DNA of 64,000 nucleotides from Kudoa neothunni (Eukaryota; Cnidaria). The notes beneath the pieces were generated by a model that was not told where the DNA came from, made no database searches, and worked only from the letters and a program-made list of their open reading frames with translations. Shown here one piece after another: positions 1 through 13,600 of the stretch. The position numbers and the translations under genes are program-made. The stretch is taken from the NCBI GenBank assembly GCA_964304625.1, contig OZ199838.1, positions 5,828,001 to 5,892,000 of the forward strand. Direction: 5' to 3'. Each line of letters starts with the position of its first letter. Position 1 is the first letter of the stretch.

Positions 1-6
1 GGAATC

Positions 7-310
7 ATGAATAATAGTGAATATTTGAATGTATTCACAAAACTTTCTTATGAAGAAAAAGTGAAAATTATTACTGATGATAGACCTACCCCAGAATTTC
101 CACAATTACAACAGAAGAAGGATAAAATTACCAGAACACTCCAAACTATCTGGTACAATAACAAAGAATGGTTATGTGGTTGTATTACAACAAATCAACC
201 TTTTTGTTTTCCATTCATGCATTTCTCTGCATCCTGCGAAAGGGTTTGGGTGAATAAAGGGTATTGTGACTTAAAAATTTTTTGACAGTTTCAAAACTCA
301 CGGTAATTTA
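7..310 (+). pseudogene. hAT transposase N-terminal fragment (TTF/ZMYM-type zinc finger)
   Basis: An open frame of 92 codons begins with ATG. It carries the signature of the TTF-type zinc finger found at the N terminus of many animal hAT transposases and their domesticated ZMYM/TTF relatives: a WY..K.WL segment near residues 48-55, then FCFP near residue 66, then an aromatic/Gly segment leading into a D-L-K motif at the end. The frame stops just after D-L-K. A one-base shift continues a similar-looking coding sense for a few more codons, so this looks like a broken copy rather than a small gene. No catalytic RNase-H part or dimerisation domain follows downstream. The left end is close to the window edge, so flanking repeats cannot be seen. 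Family assignment is by motif pattern only. Confidence 0.55.
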
Positions 311-1289
311 ATATTGGGGTAACATCATTGAGTGTTTACCCCAAGCAAATATTCACGCCACATGCCTGAAATAGGTATATGTTTTGAATTTTTTAGAATG
401 AAAGTTCAATTTAGCGGGCGGCTTTAATAAAATCTAAGGACAGAACCCTAATATTTTAAGACTTCGATATATGAACATAAAATACACTGACAATTCATCA
501 TCATTTACGCAAATGTTACACGTATTAATATTTCTTGAATAAAATAAGAATCATTTTTGTGTAGATTTCTCTGGGATTGAAATAATATGGCTAAGGTTTC
601 CCAAATTGTGGGTCAAAAGTGCCACTCAGTTTTATAAATTTAATAACTACATTTGTTTAAATGATTTTTCAATATAATATAGAATATTTTGTAATTCGAG
701 ATTCTATAAAATTAAATTCAATCCGCTGTCAGAAAATTTGGAAATGGATGCATATAAGTTTATCTGATGGCAATATGGATCATGAAACAAGCCGCCTTAC
801 ATCTCTCCGAAACAAAGAGGTTAAAGTAAAAAATTTCTTCTTATAACAAAATCAAGATTTTACATTTTACAATTGTGTACTAAAAATATATTTTCATATT
901 ACTACGACTCTGAGGATGACAATAATACTAATGAAATAATTTATACGTTAACATCTAGAGACGGATAAAATTGGTTTTACTAATCTAAAAGAAACAAATA
1001 AATAACTAAATTCATAAAATTATTTTAAAATCTATTGTGATTTAAAGAAAAAAGTTTTAGCATAGTCACGTACGCTATTAATGGCTTTGTTGATACTTTC
1101 CACGATTAATTGTTCTATTTTATTGTTGAATACGCTAATCACTACGTAAGAAATCATCGACTAAAGCCAAATATCTTAAGGAAAGATGTTATGACGTAAT
1201 ATAATGGTTCTTGCTGGTTTATTGGTGTAAAGGAAGATAAAAGTATGGATGTTGGTGAATTCTGGTAAAAAATAGAGATTATGCACAAT

Positions 1290-2230
1290 TAACACGAAAT
1301 CTTGCTTTCGCTTGCTGAAAAAATTAACCTCTTGCATGAGACTCCGCAAAGAAAGGTTAAAAACTCAACGCGATAAGCTGGCTTCTATAAAAGACCTTTT
1401 GAAACATTTTATTGATAATTGTGGTACAAATTGCTTCAAAAGTATGCACGTTATATAAGACAAACAAATATTTGTTTTTCGTTGCAGATATGACCTTTAA
1501 ATGTACATCCTCAAATAAGTCTGATAACTATAGAATCCAAACATGGGAATTGGACGATTTAAAAAACTCCTACCTATTTGACGCGAAAGTTTCTGTTGGA
1601 AACCGATATTAAAAAATAGTTCCATCATTAGGTAATTCTTTTAAAAAGTGTAGGCCGACAAATTTTCAAAGCTGGTAGGGATGTTACAACAGATAATTTT
1701 TTCACAAATTATCGCTTGCAAGATTTCTACTAAGTCAAAAAATGACGAGTAATTTCTATGTTAGAATAGAAAATTTCTGATTTTTGAATTTTAGAATTTA
1801 AACAAAAAAGTAAGTGGTAATGAATTTTTTGTTTCAAGGTCACTCTCGTCAAATGTAACTCAAAAAGAACTAGTTAATTGTTTGGTTTATCAAACCCTCA
1901 TTATGAAACGAGTATTGATGAAGAGAATAGGAAACTCAAAATTCTTACATACTTTAACTCCACAAAGGTTTGTGTGGACAGTTGACCACGTTAAAGGCAT
2001 TTTTCCTTAACAAAAAATACAAGATGGTCTTATTTTAGAATATCTCGGTTATTGCATCACAAAGAATGTATTTGGTGTACTGTGCGAAACACCTTGCATT
2101 TCTAAACAAGTATAAGAAAAGAGATAAGTAAGAATCCATGAAACTACTCACAGGCGGATTTTTATTTGAATATTCCACGTAGCAACGAGCAATTTACTGA
2201 AAGACCAAAGATTTTACACGAAGGTTTAAA
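1290..2230 (+). pseudogene. decayed piggyBac transposase fragment
   Basis: Several separated stretches in different frames translate to piggyBac (PGBD) motifs in the correct order. Around 1530-1600 is a block reading ...TWELDDLKNSYLFDAKV, which corresponds to the segment after the first catalytic Asp. Around 1680-1725 is VTTDNFFTNY, matching the family's second catalytic Asp motif (VTTDNFFTS). Around 1955-1990 is YFNSTKVCVDTVDHV, matching the third motif (YNSTKGGVDTVD). The frame changes and stops repeatedly between them, so it cannot encode a full transposase. I could not define terminal repeats or TTAA target sites. It belongs to a different piggyBac lineage from the one at 36.8-39.1 kb, judging by these motifs. 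Confidence 0.6.
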
Positions 2231-2239
2231 TAAATAGCA

Positions 2240-2773
2240 TGAATTTTATAACCACTCAGAATGTAAGAAAATCTCTACTCAATAAAAAATATAGCAAGAC
2301 GATCTGACAAATTCAAAAAGAAATAAATAATTTGGATTAAAAATTTTACTTTGTCCCGAATTAAATGGAGTTAATTAAATATTATAAATATATTAATATC
2401 TTTATTATTTCGCAATAACATTAATTCTTGAGAGGCGCACAGAATATAAATATAATTTTTATCATTCAAATATTGAAACACTACAAATTATTTCCTTTAG
2501 AACTTTATTTTTATGTTATTTTAGTTGATATTTTGAAATATTTTAAAAATTAATACATTTTAGGTTCATTCATTTTGTAAATGAAATGAAATTAACATTT
2601 TATCACATAAGTTTGAAGAAGTTATAAGTATAACAAAATTCATTTTTAAATTTAAATAAACAGTGGAGAAGATTATGTCAAAGCTTTAAATGTTCCATTC
2701 TATATTTTGCAGTAAATAAAAAAGAATGTATATTAATTTTATTGAGAGAACAGCATTCACACATAGTTATCCA
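2240..2773. other. AT-rich intergenic DNA downstream of MBOAT7
   Basis: This stretch lies 3' of the MBOAT7 stop codon and consists of A/T-rich sequence. The only open frame overlapping it is antisense to the MBOAT7 last exon. It probably contains the MBOAT7 3' untranslated region, but I cannot place the polyadenylation site. Confidence 0.5.
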
Positions 2774-4503
2774 CTATTTTTCGGTATTACACACTATGTG
2801 TTTAATGAATGCAATCAAAAAGAGAATGACGATATAGGCATGTCCAAAGAAGAGGACATCTTTCCAAATATTGAAACAATCTTGCAGAGAATCAAGAAAA
2901 AAGAAAGGTAATATGGAGTATTCGATGAGTCTTATGTTGATAAACCAAGCTAAAATGGTAGTGAAGAGTATTGGAAGTGATTTTTTGTAGGCGGCTGATT
3001 TTAATAAATCAGTCAATTTATAGCATCTATGGTATCGAGGCAACCAGTTGACAAACGCATATTTGAAATATTTTTGAGCAAACGCCACAGAAATAGTAAT
3101 AAAGAAGCTGATATAATAGCCTGAGTGTATTCCGTGCCAAAAAGCGCTAAACATTAATGAAATGGGTACTCTATTATTAAACAAATAATTAGGATAGGAA
3201 TAAAAATTACACAATTACTTGAAAGGTGTTACGACTAAACCTCCTATATAATGGGACATAAAGTAGTTGACTGTGGGGTTCCAACTACTTATTATATCCA
3301 GCATTTCCATTGAAAATTCCATTTTATACAAATCACTGCTTTTGACAGTGACATAACTATCGACAAAAAAACCAATTGCATGTTATTGGATAATAGATAA
3401 TGCTATTATTTACCTAATTTTAGAGCTATAAAGTTTGTCCAGAGGAACATCACTCTGCGAAAGCTTGGGTGGTGTGGTAATTCGTGGAAGAAGTACGGTC
3501 GGATAAGCTCCAAGTCCAAGTGAAATATATATTGATTCCATCAGAATCCAACAAGAAATATATCTGAACTTCATGTGATACATGTATAAACTCAGGAAAA
3601 AGGATCTCCAGAGGAATAGTTTCAATCCACCTTCAATAGGCAGGTTGTGCTTATCATAAAGAGGATGCAAAAGTTTTAGTTTAAAATTTATTTTATTTGA
3701 TAAAAAATATAGTAATCCAAGAGCCATTCCGATATAAAATTTCTTTATACAAATACTCTTCCACACACGAGATCTAATGTGGGTGGGGTTGGATGAAGAT
3801 GCTTTATTGGCTGTTGATTTAGGAGCCTTATCCACATAAATACCATCCACACTGTAGATCATATCGTAGAAGGTGCGATAGGTAAAAAATGGTCCGGTAA
3901 AAAGTCCACAGTAACAATACATGTAATAGAGTATGTCCATCGTGGTTGCTTTACATAGTCGCCGGGGAAGATTTGTCCCTGGGCCGAAGAAACGAATAGA
4001 GAACTTTATATTTCCATTTTGAATATCACTTATCAACGCTATACACTAAAAAATGATACAAAATAACATTAGACACTCATTAAACTAAAGACATTACTTT
4101 CAATGATGATACCATCAATAAAACATTGATAAGTCTATTGTAACTGGAAACTCCATAAAATTTAATGTAGAACATTGTTAGAACATAAAATATAATAAAT
4201 GATTTAAGCGATAACCTAGAATAGGAAATTTAGCGACATATTTTCAATCACATTACAAGTTATAATCTACTTTCTTGGTATCAGAACCAACGATATTATT
4301 GCAACCGTCGGAAACATCATGGTCCATAATAATCCAACTGGGCCCGTTATTAACACCACCAAAATTATTCCCAAACTAAAGTACAACTGCTTCTTGTAAT
4401 TCGTCGCATCCAAAACAGTATTCTTTATGATACATGTTACAACAATAGTGTATATCAACACAAAAACGTAGAGATTCTCATCGGAAAGATACAAATTTAA
4501 CAT
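2774..4503 (-). CDS. MBOAT7: Lysophosphatidylinositol acyltransferase, MBOAT7/LPIAT1 orthologue
   Basis: A multi-pass ER membrane O-acyltransferase that in animals re-acylates lysophosphatidylinositol, preferring arachidonoyl-CoA. Five exons fit one frame: 4503-4271, 4215-4098, 4045-3414, 3356-3219 and 3170-2774, giving 505 residues (human about 470). Introns are 55, 52, 57 and 48 bp with GT...AG ends. Family marks are YCYCGLFTGPFF.YRTF near residue 160, a GLGAYP segment near 300, the proposed catalytic Asn in SSWNPTVNYF (exon 4) and the catalytic His in SAFWHGIHSGYY (exon 5), in the order and spacing of human MBOAT7. Exon 1 supplies two or three hydrophobic N-terminal helices. A TTG lies in frame two codons upstream; the ATG at 4503 is the better start. 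No frameshift or missing key residue was seen. It could be another MBOAT, but the middle block matches MBOAT7 better than LPCAT3 or MBOAT1/2. Confidence 0.9.
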
Positions 4504-5310
4504 AAGCAAACCAACTGTATTATTTTATATATTTTGTTTGTAGGAAACTCTAAGAATCCGCTTAACAAAGACGGTGACTTTAGCACACCTTTAAAAATAA
4601 GCCGGTTTCAAGAGTAAGCTTATTTGTCGCAAGGTCACGGACGAGATCTAATCTAATTGGAGTTTCATGGAAATTATCAGGAATAAGATAATGCAAAGGT
4701 ATTGAAAATGAATTAAATGTTCACCTAATTTGAATTCAACAACAATGAGTTAAGTAATTGGTCCAATATTATTGGATCAACGATGCCCTAACATTCTATT
4801 GTATGAGGAATTTGGCCGTTGGGACATACAATTTTTTGACTGCAATAGGGATTTGATTGTGCGAGAATATTTAACATTGTACAAGAGATGTATTAGAGTG
4901 AAACCCCCATCCATGTTGACTTAGATTAAAGTTTTACCCTTTGTTCAATAAGTCATCTCATCAAATAATAAAACGAACTTGATTTCTCGTGTTAGTTAAG
5001 TCGAGGAATTTTTATTTTAATTTTTTTAAAGAAATGTTTCTTCTTAAATTAAATCAGTTATCGTTGGATGCAGAGCACCAAATAAGTGAGATAAACGAAA
5101 ATTAAAGTATTCTACATGTTTATTTGATCAAATAAAATATTAGGGCGTAAGATGGTTAGTTGATAAATTAAAGATTTTTTATAAAAAATATTTAACGGAA
5201 AATTACTAGAAATGAGGTGGATAACAAGCATTTTAATTGGGTTGTACTTAGTGACATAATTCAACTTAATCCCAAATAACCTGTGCGCTTGCGCAATCGG
5301 AATTTTAATA
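4504..5310. other. Intergenic region upstream of MBOAT7
   Basis: AT-rich sequence without a supported gene. It should hold the MBOAT7 promoter on its left side. A GC-containing palindrome-like stretch, TGCGCTTGCGCA, sits at about 5284-5295, just outside the left end of the Tigger element. I see no clear TATA box at a sensible distance from the MBOAT7 start. Confidence 0.4.
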
Positions 5311-7489
5311 CAATAGGCTATCGATTTTTCGTACTTTATAACTTCTTTTTTCTCGTTTACTCTGAAAGTTTCAGGAAAAGTGAGTATTCAATATTAGAAT
5401 ATCATATTAAAATTTAATTAAAAAAGTTTACAAATAAAGAAAAAATGATGAAAATACGAAAAATCCATCGTTGCGGATTTTACGTGCTTTTTTTAATTTT
5501 TCGAGGGAACTTGCGAGGTTTTCATAGTTTTCAGATGACATAAAAATTAAAAAAAGTATAATAATTAAGGAAGAATTTGAAATAGTGGAGTTTTTTGAAC
5601 ACTTACCTAATAAGGGAGCGGAGGATGCTACTGTTCGATATTTAAACTTCCTACAATTTCAACATTGGATGGCATTTTTAATAAGAGAGAAGAAATAATG
5701 AAATCCTATGAAGGTGGGTTAGTTCCACCGAGAAAAATTGAAATATAGTACCAGCAAAGAGATTGATTCGGTGAAGTTTGGGTGGATTAATTTGATGCGC
5801 TCAAAAAATAGAGCTAACTTCTATTGATATAATTAATAAAGTAAGAGAATTGCGCTCAAATGATTCATGTGTGGATTCATCAATAACCGACGGTTCAAGG
5901 GGTGTTAATCAATATTCAATCTAAAATGGCAAAATTATCATGATGATTTTTGTATCGTTGACAGCGAAACAATTAAAAGTGGATTCAAATGTTATTAGAT
6001 ATAGTTAAGGGGCTGCTCATTCGACCGTGTTTTTAAAATCTTCGAAACTGCGCTATAATATTAGCAACACGAGCTAAAATTTTTGTTTGGATATGTTTGC
6101 ATAGTTTTAGGAAATAGCTATGTCACATCTAAGGAGAATGCCTATAACCGCATAAAAAAAGAGAAAAAAGAATAATAATCCTCTTTGATGCTTTCATATT
6201 TAGTAAGAAACTCGAATCTTTGATTATTTAGCATTATGCTAAATCGAGGTGCTCCAAAAATGTAAAAAATCTTTTACTAAAGTATGAGTGTCGCGAAAAA
6301 GCATGAATGACTGATTATATGTTTATAAGATATATAACTGGTTTCGCTAAGTTTTTTGAATAAAATCCTAGAAAATTGTTTTATATTCGACAATGCAATT
6401 TCTAATTTCCACAACGATTTGAGCCGAATAAAAATTGTTTTTATTCCTCAAAATACGATAAGCGTTTGGCGGCCTTTAGATCAGGGTACTATCCACTTGT
6501 TCAAAGCGGCATATAAAGAGAAACCATAAAAAAGTTTTTTGCATTCATAGAAGATGGCTCTCTCCCGAATTCTCAGATTATCTGGAATCTATATTTTTAA
6601 CTAAAGAAGCGTGAGATTCTGCTAGCAATAAGATCATATTAAATCGCTTTAATGCTAGATTTTCTTCTGCTAACGATAAAGATTTAAATAATGAAATTAC
6701 GCTACATGAACTAACAGAAATTGATGCAGGAATTGACGAGATGATTCTAGAGGATAACGATAATTTTGTATGGATAATGAAGATTCAGTTAACTTACAAC
6801 ATAACATAGAAAAGGTAAAAGAACCACTATGATGACGATGTATCCTAAGATTTACCCATCGATGATATTTCTTCGAAGGAAGTTATAGAATCAATTCAAA
6901 AACTTTAAATTTTCGTAAAGCATAATGAAATTGATGAGTACAACTCGGTCATAAAGCTGGAAAGTACGCTGTCAAACGTATTATTCAAAAAAATTTAGCT
7001 AAATTAAGATAACTGATTGTTCTCACAAAATAGATTCTTAAAGTCGTTTCTCAGTTATTATTTGGTTTCTATTAGCAATCTTTCATTATTGATTATCAAA
7101 ATTGATAAAAACTGGTGAGATGAGATAACATAAAAAACCATTACTATCGTTCCTTGTCGCTGCAATAATTTAATTCGGAATCACTTAGTTCAAGGTTTAA
7201 AACAGAATGAATTTTTATTTAATCATAAATATAAAATTATAAAGAAAATCAATGCATAAAATAAATAAGACGTTGAAATAAATGTTGAATGTTAATTAAA
7301 CTAAAAAAAATAAAATTGGCTCATATCAGTGATAGTATTCAACGGATTTATTTTTTATTTTTAATTATTTATATTAAATTAAACAGAAAATGAGATAAAT
7401 TTTAATGAAAACCCGTTCGAATCACTCCCCGACCATCATGGTATTAAGGCGCGCATGCTCCGAAATTACGAAAAATCGATTGCCTACTC
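5311..7489 (+). mobile_element. pogo/Tigger-type DNA transposon, decayed
   Basis: The ends are inverted repeats of roughly 20 bp: the left end contains AGGCTATCGATTTTTCGTA and the right end, reverse-complemented, AGGCAATCGATTTTTCGTA. Both are flanked by TA, the target dinucleotide of the Tc1/mariner superfamily. Between about 5560 and 6560 the plus strand translates, in several frames, to Tigger/jerky-like pieces in the right order: a RRFKG segment of the helix-turn-helix region, a SRC.KN segment, a KAWMTDYMF segment, then FDNA, and PLDQGTIHLFKAAY, which is the classic pogo motif around the second and third catalytic residues. Stops and frame changes are scattered through it, so it is inactive. 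The mixture of frames suggests considerable age. Confidence 0.7.
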
Positions 7490-8519
7490 TATCAGAAATC
7501 CAAATATATGGACTTTTCTGGATATCAACAACTAGATTTGATAATATAATCGTTATTACCATTTGTCGTCGATGCTAAACTTCGATAATTCAATATAATC
7601 GAAAATAATTGTATAGTGCGCAACAAACAAAATCCCTTTAATTTCCACATTTTATTAACAAATTAGTATATTTTAGTGATTGTTACATACTTTTAAAATT
7701 AATTTCAACTGTAACACTGGCACCACTGCAAGGAATAGGCCCCTACATAAGATTTAAAACCGCTAATGATCATAATACGATTATGTATCTAATAACCTCC
7801 CGATCGGTGGTAGTGACGTGGCTACATAAACAATTATCGAAAATAAAATTTAAGCATATTCACTAAATAATTAGGATTCGAACAGTTGTTATTGTAAGTA
7901 ATCTAATCTAGCGTGTATATTCTATTAGAAGTTCCCTTTCCTATAACTGTGAAATAATTTACGTAAATTTAGAAATTAAATTATGTGGATGCTTTTATGT
8001 CACAGACTGTAATTCTGAAGCGGTCGTTAATGCTAAATGAAATATTGCTTTCTCTCTTTTACTTTATCGTTTTGAATGTAAAAAATTTCATTATCTCATG
8101 TAATAACCACGAATCATTATTTCAAAATTCTTTAAATCTTATTGTATCATTCCAATATTATAGTGCTATCATGAATTTTTATTTTTGTGGTTAGAAGAAT
8201 AAATAAAAGTAGTCGAAACGATAAACTCTTCTTTTTTGAATTAATTTAACATTTTTGAAATAAAAAAATAACTATTTATAGATGTTATTCATATGGATAT
8301 AATATAGTACAAGTAGGTGTAGTCATCGTTTATTAAAAATTAAATTTAATGGAAAAGTGCTGAGCTAATAGTTCGATAAATGGCACGAATTAACTTAGAA
8401 ATTAGACTAAACTTACGTTTAGATTTGTATATTGCACTTTAAATGAAAGTTGTAATAATTAAAGTGTCGAGATATTTATCCCTTAAAATTAATTTCAAAA
8501 TTTCCTAAATACCATATGT
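7490..8519. other. Intergenic DNA, no gene seen
   Basis: AT-rich sequence. One open frame of 69 codons at 7985-8194 has low-complexity hydrophobic composition and no recognisable motif, so it is not called as a gene. Confidence 0.4.
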
Positions 8520-8720
8520 AAAATTATGCGTAGGGGCCACCGTTTTCGATTAAAATCCATTCTCGTTGATTTTTTTAATATCGACGTTTATTTTCCAGGA
8601 ACACTGGAAATCCTCGGACTAAAAGTTTTAATGTGTAGAAATGGGAGAGAAATTGATAGATTTCATGTTGAATGGGCCGGCTTAAATAGACGGAAACGAA
8701 TTAGCCTGTAAATATTATTA
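8520..8720 (+). repeat. Unidentified repeat family, end fragment (copy C)
   Basis: This segment shares CCGTTTTCGATTAAAATC and, about 45 bases on, TCGACGTTTATTTT with the ends of the two larger copies at 19.8-20.5 kb and 42.6-43.5 kb. Only one end of the element is present. The 61-codon open frame inside it lies across the repeat end and is unlikely to be a gene. Confidence 0.5.
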
Positions 8721-9235
8721 AATTAAATTACCCTTAAAAAAAGAAGAATTTACAATAGAATAAAATTAAAGAGATATAATTCGTTGAAATAGCATTTGAA
8801 GACACTTCTCTGACAGTTATTTTTTTAGAGATAGAATAAATGGCAAAATTGAGAACGATTTAGTTTCCATTATTGTTTTCGGCGGTCTTCCGTTATCCCT
8901 ATTTGTTAAGAAAAATTTTTACTTGAATTTTTGTAAAAATAAACATTGATTTTAATTGTCTAATTTTTTAAAAATAAGCGTTGAAAATGGCGACCCATAA
9001 TTATAGGTATTAAGTTGGAAGGTCGAAGTAATGCCTATGATTTTGTTAAGTATAGCTGTACCTTGTTTAAAGTAAATAGTTTGGTTATAGTATATAAAGG
9101 TACATGCCAATTTTTAAAGTTAGAAAATTTAGACCAGCAGATGTTCGTTAAAATTGGAGAAAATTAGTTCTAAATCAGATAATAGGATATGATTAAGCAT
9201 CTGAAAACATTATTTTTTTAATCATTTTTCCCTCT

Positions 9236-9310
9236 ATTCATTCATTCATTCATGATTGATTGATTATAATAAAATAATAATGATAATTATTATTATTATT
9301 ATTAGGGAAG
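9236..9310. repeat. Microsatellite cluster (TTCA, TTGA and TTA units)
   Basis: A run of TTCA units is followed by TTGA units and then a TTA/ATT tract. The first two tracts are partly complementary to each other, so the locus could fold. It is simple sequence with no coding meaning; the open frame read through it is an artefact. Confidence 0.85.
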
Positions 9311-10600
9311 GAATTCAGCTGATTTTGATAACTTCTAATTTTTCTACTAAATCCCGACTACAACGCAGTCGACACACGTTAAATTACCAAAAATCAATGA
9401 AAACCTACCTCATAAGCAGTACATTAATTTGGGAATTAAATAAATTTTCTTAAGAATGTCTCATTCGCGAAATTACATGACGCAATCAATCTATTTAGGT
9501 TTACATGTCATTTTATAAATTATCTTCTCTATCATTTTTATATATCGATTATGAACTTTTTCTAACAAAATTATAATCAATCAATCAATACTTTTTAGTT
9601 TTTTTATTTTAAGCTATTAAATATTTCCCTGAATAAATCTTCCATCAAATTAATTTATTTAATATATTAATCAAAATTTTATTAATTTATAAAACCTATT
9701 ATAATGAAATAATGATTCCAAAAATTAGCTTGATATTTTTAATACATTGTAAATTATGTTCTTCAGTAATTCATCATCATAAAAAATATCTTTTACAAAA
9801 GTATTGGAATTATTTTGCGGAAACTATTATTTGGCTCAATAAACAATATTTTTTTTCAAAAAGCTCAATAAATTTGTAGATGAAGCATGCTGCATCGTAA
9901 ATGTTGGTTGATTGTAAAATAATTCAAGCATATATCACGTGCCCAAATTTAAAATGGCCAAGAAGTGTTTAGAATAAAAGTATCGAATAATTGTGTTTTT
10001 TTATAAATCCGCATTCATCTCTCAGTCGTCAACGATGATTAGAATTAAAACGTTTCTCAAAATACGTTTGTTGACAAAATTTTTACAACGAATAGCTAGA
10101 GGATGAATCTGTTAGTAAAAGATACGATCCTGGTACAATTCGACTTCTGCTAATAGATTTAAAAAGTAAATCAATAAATAAAGTTTTCCTATTGAATGAA
10201 ACATAAACAGTTTTATTCAATATATTAAAAAATTCTAGTTCATAATTTACCATTAAAATTTATAGTATCCGAACAAATCAATAATTACTTAATGAGTTAA
10301 AATAATAAAATATTAATAACTCGTTTATTAAAGTTACGAAAAGAATAAATTATGAGAAAAAATTATTTAAAATATTTTAATGAACATAGATGATCAAAGT
10401 AATTCTATTGATGCGTTGTACGTGTGAAAAGATAGCAGTAAATCCCATTTCCTCCAAAAAATCAACGAAACCTCTCGAGTGAGTGAATTAAAATGTTTTC
10501 TAAAAGTTAATTTTAGTAATATATACCTCTTAAATATATTCTTCAATTCTAATAAGTGTTAATATTATTTTGGTTTTACCCAAAGATTGTTAATGTTTCC
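9311..10600. other. Intergenic DNA upstream of CAMSAP
   Basis: Very AT-rich sequence with no supported open frame and no transposon motif that I recognise. A GC-richer patch of about 35 bases containing GCGCGCGC and CGCGGCC lies at 10605-10640, just before the CAMSAP first exon, and is the likely core of its promoter or 5' untranslated region. Confidence 0.4.
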
Positions 10601-10664
10601 ACCAGAGCGCGCGCAGTATCAATTACCGCGGCCAGCGTATTGTTTCTGTTAGTGTACAAATTCA

Positions 10665-13600
10665 ATGAGTTGCAAACTAACCGAATCTGAGCATGTGATT
10701 TATTTAGTTTTAAATATCGTAACCTAAAAATATAGAATAAATTTATATCGTCACTTTATTGGTTGGTGTTTCGGCTGTCAGAAGATGAAAATCGTATATT
10801 GGATCTACCGTCCAATCTAACTATGCCCTGTGATCATGCATCGAACTCGACATTTACTATCAAGTCCGATGTAATGGATTACTTGTGTTCGGGTTATCCA
10901 TATTACTGTTTGTGTGTGATATTGCAGACAAAATTGGATCCATTGGCACATTTCAATATTGAAAAAAATCTAAATGGTGAAGAGTGTTTAAAAAAAGTGA
11001 ACACATTTATAAACGATTTCCGAAAAATCGACACATTAGCATATTCTAGCCCAATTGTGGCGTCTGTTGATGTGTTGGAGTTAGCGGGAAATCGTGGTTT
11101 CAATTTTAAGGCTCACATCAAATTACTGGATATAATCATGTTTGCGTTTACTCACTTTTACGTGAACGTATCTCAAGTTGTAATTGAAGCGCAGAAACTA
11201 CAACCTACTATATCGTTTAAATGTTTCGATGGCAACATGGATTTGGAGAATGCTTTCGTCTTTTGGTTCAACTCGTTGTATACCAACATGAGTATTGAGC
11301 TGGAAGGGTTTCAACCGAAAAGCAATCGAAAATTTCTTGATCTTGTTGCCAATGGAGTAACACTCGGTTTGGTATTGATCAAATATTTTCCCAGCCTAGC
11401 AGAAGATGGCAATTTATCAGCCAAAGAATTGCAAAACTATATTATCGCTTCGAATAGTTTGGATAAGCATAAAATCAACGAAATAAGGAAGCAGCTCTTG
11501 AGCAAATTCAGGAAACTTCTTGGCGAGTCAAAAAAATTGTTGACTGTGCTGTGTTTAAGTTTGGGTGATATGATGTTTCCCGTGGAATCACTGAAACCAA
11601 ATTTTATGGTGGTCCTCAGTGAATTGTTTCACTGCATCGTTAATTCCACGCGATCCACAACCAGAGAATTTTCTCGTGCTGCGTACGAGCAGATGAGTGA
11701 AGATTTTGACGTTTTAGCCAGCTCGGATGATGTTAGCATCGAAGAAATGATTAAAAATATGAAACAAAATAACGCAGCAGATCTAATCGAAGTTGATCAA
11801 CCTCAACCAATGTACAATATGAATGCCACTAATGTTACCAATGTTGCAAATGAGTCCATCTTCCCCAATACTTCTATCCACCCAAGCATTACCTCTTATG
11901 CTCATGATCGTCTTAAAACTATATACTCTAGAATTGCTAGTATCAAACAAAAAAACTCGTTCATTTCCAAGCCTAATTCCACATTTCTCAACGTGAACGA
12001 CAATTATAATAATACGTTAGTGAACGTGGATTTAAGAGACAACACCTTTAAACCATTAGTCAAGTTGTCACCTATTTACAGTGACAATGGCTTTAGCGAA
12101 GATATCGCTGAAACGTTACCGCAATCTGGAAATGAATGTCATGGTAGCTTTTCAAATAGCTCTTTCCATCTAAATATTGACCAAATGTCAATTATTTCGC
12201 CCATTCATAACAGTGCAAATCATATATCGGCTAACCCACTGAATGATTTCCAAGAAAACCACATAACACATTCACCAATTAGTAACATGAACCACTCCTC
12301 AAAAACAAACCTCGTCCAATCTTTCTATTTATAATTTTGAAACCAACTTAAACAAATCGTGTGAAACCCCCCTCAATCTATCGCCATGAAGACAGTTTAA
12401 CTACTGACGACGATACTGATCAGGAGTATGCTGATGAGAAACTCACGGATACATCAATGTGGTTCAATCAGTCAAAAATTGCAGAGCTCGAAAAATCGAT
12501 AAACATTACTTCAGCTAAACAAAATCTCACATACAATACCCCAACCAATGCATTGACAAATAAAAACAAGTCTTTTAATGAGACCACCATTCTTGATTAT
12601 TTTAATTCTACTGATGACGAAATGCAGCCAACAGAAAATAATAATTTTATTTCCATCAACAATCAGCATGAAACTTTGAATGATTTAGTTGGCCATAGAT
12701 CTCTCACCAACTTAAATAACTCCAATTCTGTAAGAGTATCTACACATCCTTTGGCAGGGATGAATTTTTCGGTTTCCTCCCCTACTTCTTCATCTTCATG
12801 CTCATCGTTTAACGATTTAAAACCACAATCCAGTTATCACTTCAAGCACTTCAACGTCATCTCCCCTTAACCCTCAATACCAATCCCCCACTCCTGCTTT
12901 GCTCCCATCTAATCTTATGCTATCGCCAATAGTCAATGCCATCGATTCACCCCCAGAAGCTTCTCCTCCGCCTGACTCATGTACATAGATACAGTTGGTT
13001 TAGATGCTGATCTTGTTGTAGATAAATTGGACCTCTTTGAACCTGAAAATCCTTCAAGCGATGAGCTGGAACGAAAAAAAACAACAATTTTTAGCTCGGA
13101 TGCAACAGCGAAATAAACCAACCAACACAAAGTCAATAAAATTTAATATGCCCGCCAAGTTCGCTGATATTTCTCCATCTGTTGATTTCACCTTAATACT
13201 CATTTAGGTTGAATACTACTGTTCAACGTAGAATTGAAAAAAACAATCCACGTCCACGAACCACTCCTTCCAATCTTAATGAAAAATTTGAATCTAAATT
13301 TAATACGAGGTGTGCATTTGCTGGTAGATTGGTTGATACATTATGTGTTTGTTTAGCACGTTAAAAAAGAACCCGAAACCTACTACTATTACTGACGTAT
13401 CACGCTTAAATACTAGCAAAATTCCAAGTTGTATGCACCCATCAAACTCAACTCCAATCGTTCACTTATACACAGTGCACTAACCAACTATTGTTTGGCT
13501 GGTGAAAGCAACAAGAAAATCCGGGAAAAAGCCATCGAACAACTTTCACTCTGCAATGGCACCCATTTTCTTGTCCATCTCAAACCAACTTTTCAATACC

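Noticed and set aside
7985-8194. 69-codon hydrophobic open frame
   Set aside because: Composition is what AT-rich DNA gives by chance; no partner exon or motif.
9236-9310. Tandem TTCA/TTGA/TTA tract as a possible regular array
   Set aside because: Simple microsatellite with no spacers or repeats of array length; not a CRISPR-like structure.
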